NCBI RefSeq assembly: GCF_001522545.3 | Contig: NC_031773.1 | Span: forward strand, 37,599,466 to 37,663,465 | Direction: 5' to 3' | Source of the DNA: Parus major | Taxonomy: Eukaryota > Chordata > Aves > Passeriformes > Paridae | Length of the DNA: 64,000 nucleotides | Shown: one piece after another, positions 61,601-64,000 of the stretch | Numbering within the stretch: position 1 is the first letter of the stretch | Layout: each line of letters starts with the position of its first letter | The notes under the pieces: generated by a model | The model's database searches: none | Told to the model about the DNA's origin: nothing | The model's input: only the letters and a program-made list of their open reading frames with translations | Translations under genes and position numbers: made by a program

Positions 61601-64000
61601 GTGAATGATCTGGAAATGATTTAGCAGGACTGAAAGCACTAAGTATGAGGCTTGGAGGAGCTGTCACAATTCACCTGTGGAAGATCTGTAGTTGTGGAAT
61701 GACTTATTTTTTAAAATAATATGAAAAGTCTTTTCTCCTTAGTATTAAGTCAGCTATTGCAGGACCTGCTGCTGACTCTGCCACGTGTAGGCAACACTAC
61801 AAGCAGGGCTACGGGGCTCTGATTCACAGGAGAGCTCAGCATGTAAAATAGCATGTAAAATCTGATTTAGATGCTGCATCTCATCCCTTTGTGCTGTGAT
61901 TAACACTGATGGTTTGACAGAAACTGTCACTGATACAAAGAGCAGCGTTTATGCCATAATAGTGAATATTCCAATTTAATTGAATTACTTAAAGCTACCA
62001 AAAATCTATGTGCAGCAGAAAAGATGACAGAAGTAAAATGAAATAAAACAGAGTGTTATCAGCTGCTCTTAACCAGAAAAAAAAATGGGCAAAAATTTTC
62101 TATTTCTGGAATAGTATATGATTTTCTTCTAAAAGGAATATATTTAAGTTGACCAAAACAATTACTATATATAATATGAGATTGAAATAATTTTATTTCT
62201 CACTTAAACCAGATTGAAAATGGTTATATATCTGCTACTGTATGTATGTGAATGATTTTTATGTGTTTGCTTCAGAACTTGGAAGCTAGAAATGGCATTA
62301 AAAAAAAAAAGAGGAGTTTGCAGTTTTTCAGTGCTGAGAAGAAAAGTTTATCTCACTGCTTTTGTTTGTTTGTTTTTCTTCAAGCTCCAGGTAAAGTAGT
62401 GAATCTCACAGTTGAAGCCTTAAATTCTTCAGCTGTAAATCTGATCTGGTTTCTCCCTCGGCAACCAAATGGAAAGATAACTAGCTTCAAGATTAGTGTG
62501 AAACATGCAAGAAGTGGAATTGTAGTGAAAGATGTCTTGGTTAAAGTAGAGGACCTTCTGTCTGGGAGGTTACCAGAATGTAATGTAAGTGCTATAGACA
62601 TTTTAAATTAGAAATAGACTTAACCCACAGAATATAGTTTTACATTTAAAATTTGAGACACAAAAATATGGAGGCTCGATTTTCAGAAAGATTCCAAAAA
62701 CCTTACAAACTTAGTCCCAAGACAAGACAAAATGGATGAAGAAAACCCTTTCTGTTCAATGTAGTTTAAATGGAATGCTTTTGCTTGAAAATTTGAGTTT
62801 AATCAAAGTAAAAATATTATGAAAGGCTAAGTTTGCCATATTTTTAACAGAAAATCATGAAATAGAAAATTTCTGGGTTTTTCAGCTTTCAATTTTTTAT
62901 TTTTTTGTTTTACAAACTATTCAATTAGAAAAACCCCAAAAAGTTATAGGGGTTTTTTGGTCAGAGCAGAAAATATAGTATTGTTATAACACAATGTTAT
63001 AACATAGTATTGTTATAACATAATGTCTTATGTTCTATGTAGTATGATAATGCTTTTTGCATTTAAAAATATGCTTTATTCTGTGTATCACATTTCAATA
63101 TTTTTTAAATACTTCTCATATCAAAATAAAAATCAAACATGATTAGCAGAGTGATTTTCAAAAATATGGTTTTAGTTTGAATTGTTCTTATTGTTGAATT
63201 CCGACCTGCAACCATTGTATCCTGTTGGAATTTCTTGAAGAAAATTCTCTTGTTTAGAATTTTTTCTTTTTATCCTTCTTACTTTGAGCAGAATTTTGCA
63301 ATTACTCAAATGTCAAAACATAAGGTAACAGAACCTTTTTCTTTTTATGTTTTTTCAAATTCCTAAGCTTGGTGCTTTAATGAAAAGTGGTTTTAAATGA
63401 CATAAATTATCATAACTTTGGTTTCAGGTTTTATTTGGAAGATCATCTTAGGCATTGCAATGGTCCCTGACACCAGGCTGATTTAATTCAGCACTGAGAA
63501 GGCAGGCTGCCACCTGCTGAACCATGAGCATTGGTCACCACAATGCCTAGCAATTTTTCAGAGTTGTCTCCTGACAGGATGGATTAAGAAACTGTCTAGT
63601 TTTATCCAAGATGCATGGATACATGTGTGTTGTAGTGTGTATGCACATGCACACACACATATGTGATGCAAAAGGATTGTGCTAGGGAACATTCTTTTCA
63701 AGAGGGAGACTGAATGCTGAAAACAGAAACTGGGAATAGTTAGATGAATTCTAGAGAGATGCTTCTATTCAGGCAGATTTGAGATCTTTGAAAAAGGCAG
63801 GAAACTATAACACTGTCACTAATAGGAAGCATTAGCACAGTCTGCCTGAATTTGGAAACTGAAGTACAAAAAGGAGAATCAATTTAGGGTAATTTTTTTC
63901 AAAGATGGTCTGCCTTTTTTATCTACATGTATTTAGAGTTACTGGTTATAGATGCACCTGATTGTGTTTCATATTTTGTATTTATAGGATAAGAGTGAAT
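36970..64000 (+). CDS. PTPRQ: PTPRQ, 5' part of gene: FnIII and C-type lectin-like ectodomain, 22 exons, continues beyond window
   Basis: Receptor-type phosphatase/phosphatidylinositol phosphatase of inner-ear hair bundles, where it forms shaft connectors (family knowledge). The listed exons join in one frame of 3,859 nt. Domains seen: FN1, FN2, CTLD, then FN3-FN13; membrane and phosphatase domains lie to the right. Identification rests on exons 57115-57226, 57906-58132, 60322-60391 and 62385-62584, which I recognise as close to the start of mammalian PTPRQ ([43 protein letters not shown]), plus the OTOGL neighbour. Exons upstream of 57115 are not in the mammalian reference protein I remember; phase continuity, and a domain split between 56020-56180 and 57115-57226, argue they belong to the same transcript. 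Confidence 0.88.
37730..37865 (+). CDS. PTPRQ: PTPRQ FN1, second exon
   Basis: Reads [19 protein letters not shown], then [15 protein letters not shown], which carries the strand F Tyr-x-Val-x-Ile motif of FnIII. Acceptor AACTTGCAG, donor C|GTAAGT, phase 0-1. Confidence 0.8.
38934..39188 (+). CDS. PTPRQ: PTPRQ FN2, single exon
   Basis: Phase 1-1 exon of 255 nt: TVSFNWSMM (strand B with Trp), [13 protein letters not shown] (E-F loop and strand F), ending DIQAETG. Several sequons (NWS, NGT, NLT, NVS). Donor G|GTATAT is weak. Confidence 0.85.
40193..40410 (+). CDS. PTPRQ: PTPRQ C-type lectin-like domain, first exon
   Basis: Reads [18 protein letters not shown] then [28 protein letters not shown] and LWTGLND. 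This is the CTLD order: N-terminal Cys pair of the long form, helix-1 Cys, L-x-x-I-x-S-x-E-E-x-x-F helix 2, and a WIGL-type strand (here WTGL). Acceptor CCCCTGTTACAG, phase 1; ends phase 0 at GTCAGT. Confidence 0.92.
40658..40690. repeat. TG dinucleotide microsatellite
   Basis: About 16 TG units inside the intron separating the two lectin-like exons. Confidence 0.95.
41372..41558 (+). CDS. PTPRQ: PTPRQ C-type lectin-like domain, second exon
   Basis: Reads [12 protein letters not shown], then [29 protein letters not shown]-x-D-G, the paired loop cysteines and the closing ICE are CTLD landmarks. The EPN/QPD and WND calcium-sugar motifs are not present (PENQ and FFT-G stand there). Ends phase 1 at T|GTAAGT. 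Confidence 0.92.
41707..41991 (+). CDS. PTPRQ: PTPRQ FN3, single exon
   Basis: Phase 1-1, 285 nt: [41 protein letters not shown], ending KVETS. Strand B Trp and the L-x-P-G-x-x-Y motif are canonical FnIII. Confidence 0.92.
42181..42206. repeat. AAAC-type simple repeat
   Basis: Five to six AAAC units with one interruption, just before the FN4 exon. Confidence 0.85.
42277..42561 (+). CDS. PTPRQ: PTPRQ FN4, single exon
   Basis: Phase 1-1, 285 nt: [51 protein letters not shown], ending ILITTG. Canonical FnIII B, C and F strands. Acceptor TCTCCAACAG, donor G|GTGATG. Confidence 0.92.
42707..42733. repeat. TTTA simple repeat
   Basis: About six to seven TTTA units in the intron after FN4. Confidence 0.92.
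43138..43407 (+). CDS. PTPRQ: PTPRQ FN5, single exon
   Basis: Phase 1-1, 270 nt: [42 protein letters not shown]. Clear FnIII motifs with a short C-C' region. Donor A|GTAAGC. Confidence 0.92.
44511..44771 (+). CDS. PTPRQ: PTPRQ FN6, single exon
   Basis: Phase 1-1, 261 nt: [36 protein letters not shown]. Strand B has Phe-Val-Arg in place of the usual Trp, so the core is somewhat divergent. Sequons NAT and NLT. Confidence 0.88.
46289..46419 (+). CDS. PTPRQ: PTPRQ FN7, first exon
   Basis: Reads [20 protein letters not shown] then W, and [13 protein letters not shown] before donor GTATGC in phase 0. Strand A-B-C of FnIII. Confidence 0.9.
46599..46728 (+). CDS. PTPRQ: PTPRQ FN7, second exon
   Basis: Reads [20 protein letters not shown] then [10 protein letters not shown], ending EIETG. 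L-S-P-G-x-x-Y is the FnIII strand E-F motif. Phase 0-1, donor G|GTAAGA. Confidence 0.9.
48196..48346 (+). CDS. PTPRQ: PTPRQ FN8, first exon
   Basis: Reads [20 protein letters not shown] then W-PP, and [11 protein letters not shown]. Ends in phase 2 at AG|GTAAGA, unlike the phase 0 split used in the other two-exon domains here. Confidence 0.9.
48834..48940 (+). CDS. PTPRQ: PTPRQ FN8, second exon
   Basis: Starts phase 2 after ATCTTTGTAG (AG+A = Arg), reads [20 protein letters not shown], ending VIKIST at T|GTAGGT. L-x-P-G-x-x-F in place of Tyr. Confidence 0.88.
49390..49487 (+). CDS. PTPRQ: PTPRQ FN9, first exon
   Basis: Reads [20 protein letters not shown] then W-KLP, FDMFQ at donor GTGAGA, phase 0. 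PDPPSDLxV is a classic FnIII start. Confidence 0.92.
52262..52424 (+). CDS. PTPRQ: PTPRQ FN9, second exon
   Basis: Reads [15 protein letters not shown], then [20 protein letters not shown], ending KEVITS at A|GTAAGG. Separated from its first half by a 2.8-kb intron. L-T-P-G-T-E-Y is the strand E-F signature. Confidence 0.92.
54083..54343 (+). CDS. PTPRQ: PTPRQ FN10, single exon
   Basis: Phase 1-1, 261 nt: [20 protein letters not shown] then [18 protein letters not shown], ending EFVTG. Many sequons (NSS, NFT). Donor G|GTCTGT is non-consensus after GT. Confidence 0.9.
56020..56180 (+). CDS. PTPRQ: PTPRQ FN11, first exon
   Basis: Reads [20 protein letters not shown] then [18 protein letters not shown], ending REYQ at GTAAGT, phase 0. 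It supplies strands A-D of a FnIII whose second half is exon 57115-57226. Not present, as far as I recall, in the mammalian reference protein. Confidence 0.92.
57115..57226 (+). CDS. PTPRQ: PTPRQ FN11, second exon (homologous to start of mature mammalian PTPRQ)
   Basis: Reads [20 protein letters not shown], ending TVTTNVT at A|GTGAGT, phase 0-1. From memory the mammalian reference has a near-identical segment directly after its signal peptide, which means that protein starts with half a FnIII domain. Confidence 0.95.
57906..58132 (+). CDS. PTPRQ: PTPRQ FN12, first exon
   Basis: Reads [20 protein letters not shown] then [27 protein letters not shown] at GTAAAA, phase 0. Strongly conserved with mammalian PTPRQ; this anchors the gene identity. 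Confidence 0.97.
60322..60391 (+). CDS. PTPRQ: PTPRQ FN12, second exon
   Basis: Reads [20 protein letters not shown] then AES, ending G|GTAAAT. A typical FnIII F-G end with A-x-N-x-x-G. Acceptor with a long T tract and CTGTAG. Confidence 0.96.
62385..62584 (+). CDS. PTPRQ: PTPRQ FN13, first exon
   Basis: Reads [20 protein letters not shown] then [25 protein letters not shown] at GTAAGT, phase 0. Close to the mammalian protein at the same place. Confidence 0.97.
62585..63987 (+). other. PTPRQ: PTPRQ last intron in window
   Basis: Contains a short CA repeat near 63643-63660 and a duplicated TTATAACATA-type motif near 62981-63030. No exon recognised. Confidence 0.7.
63988..64000 (+). CDS. PTPRQ: PTPRQ FN13, start of next exon cut by window edge
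   Basis: After TATTTATAG in phase 0 the last 13 bases read GAT AAG AGT GAA T (DKSE...). This sits where mammalian PTPRQ has E-N-S-E-S after P-E-C-N. Only four codons are visible. Confidence 0.55.

Larger units (their letters stand above)
56181..62384 (+). other. PTPRQ: PTPRQ introns of FN11 to FN13
   Basis: Introns at 56181-57114, 57227-57905, 58133-60321 and 60392-62384. A weak TG run lies near 57845-57872, and 60955-61060 is a short GC/CpG-richer patch. The 56181-57114 interval is where an internal promoter and alternative signal-peptide exon, as implied by the short mammalian form, could sit; I see no convincing signal-peptide exon there. Confidence 0.65.

Noticed and set aside
1..64000. 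CRISPR arrays, prokaryotic operons, tRNA or rRNA genes
   Set aside because: No regularly spaced repeats and no tRNA-like cloverleaf or rRNA sequence recognised; the window is vertebrate genic DNA.

Overview
The window is vertebrate nuclear DNA: AT-rich, intron-dense, with short exons bounded by GT..AG splice sites and no bacterial gene organisation. It holds two genes in tandem on the + strand. These are the 3' half of OTOGL (otogelin-like, 838-28290) and the 5' part of PTPRQ (receptor tyrosine phosphatase Q, certain from 36970 and running off the right edge). OTOGL followed by PTPRQ is the order I know from human chromosome 12q21. Compact introns, few interspersed repeats and only short microsatellites suggest a bird or another sauropsid. 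That is inference; I saw no diagnostic CR1 tail.

OTOGL, 838-28290: 23 coding exons join in one continuous frame, about 1,845 codons, by phase-matched splice sites. In order they encode the end of a TIL module, one very large Ser/Thr-rich mucin-like exon (about 932 codons), a Cys-rich half module, a VWD domain with a 24-nt microexon, C8, TIL, a run of small VWC-like Cys modules on symmetric phase 1-1 exons, and a C-terminal cystine knot (CTCK) ending in TGA at 28288-28290. A poly(A) signal candidate lies at 28367-28372.

Intergenic, 28291 to about 36969: mostly unremarkable AT-rich sequence. It contains a possible signal-peptide exon (33489-33627) and a frame-compatible possible second exon (34162-34295). 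An alternative in-frame ATG with a leader-like sequence lies at 36919, directly before the first certain exon.

PTPRQ, 36970-64000: 22 exons, the last one partial, encode in one frame FN1-FN2, a C-type lectin-like domain (CTLD, 40193-41558), then FN3-FN13. The mammalian reference protein, as I recall it, starts midway through the domain I call FN11, with sequence matching exon 57115-57226. If so, about 1,080 codons upstream (ten complete fibronectin domains, the first half of FN11 and the CTLD) form an N-terminal ectodomain extension absent from that model. This is the most interesting part of the window. Both genes serve the inner ear: OTOGL is an acellular-membrane glycoprotein and PTPRQ a hair-bundle shaft-connector receptor.
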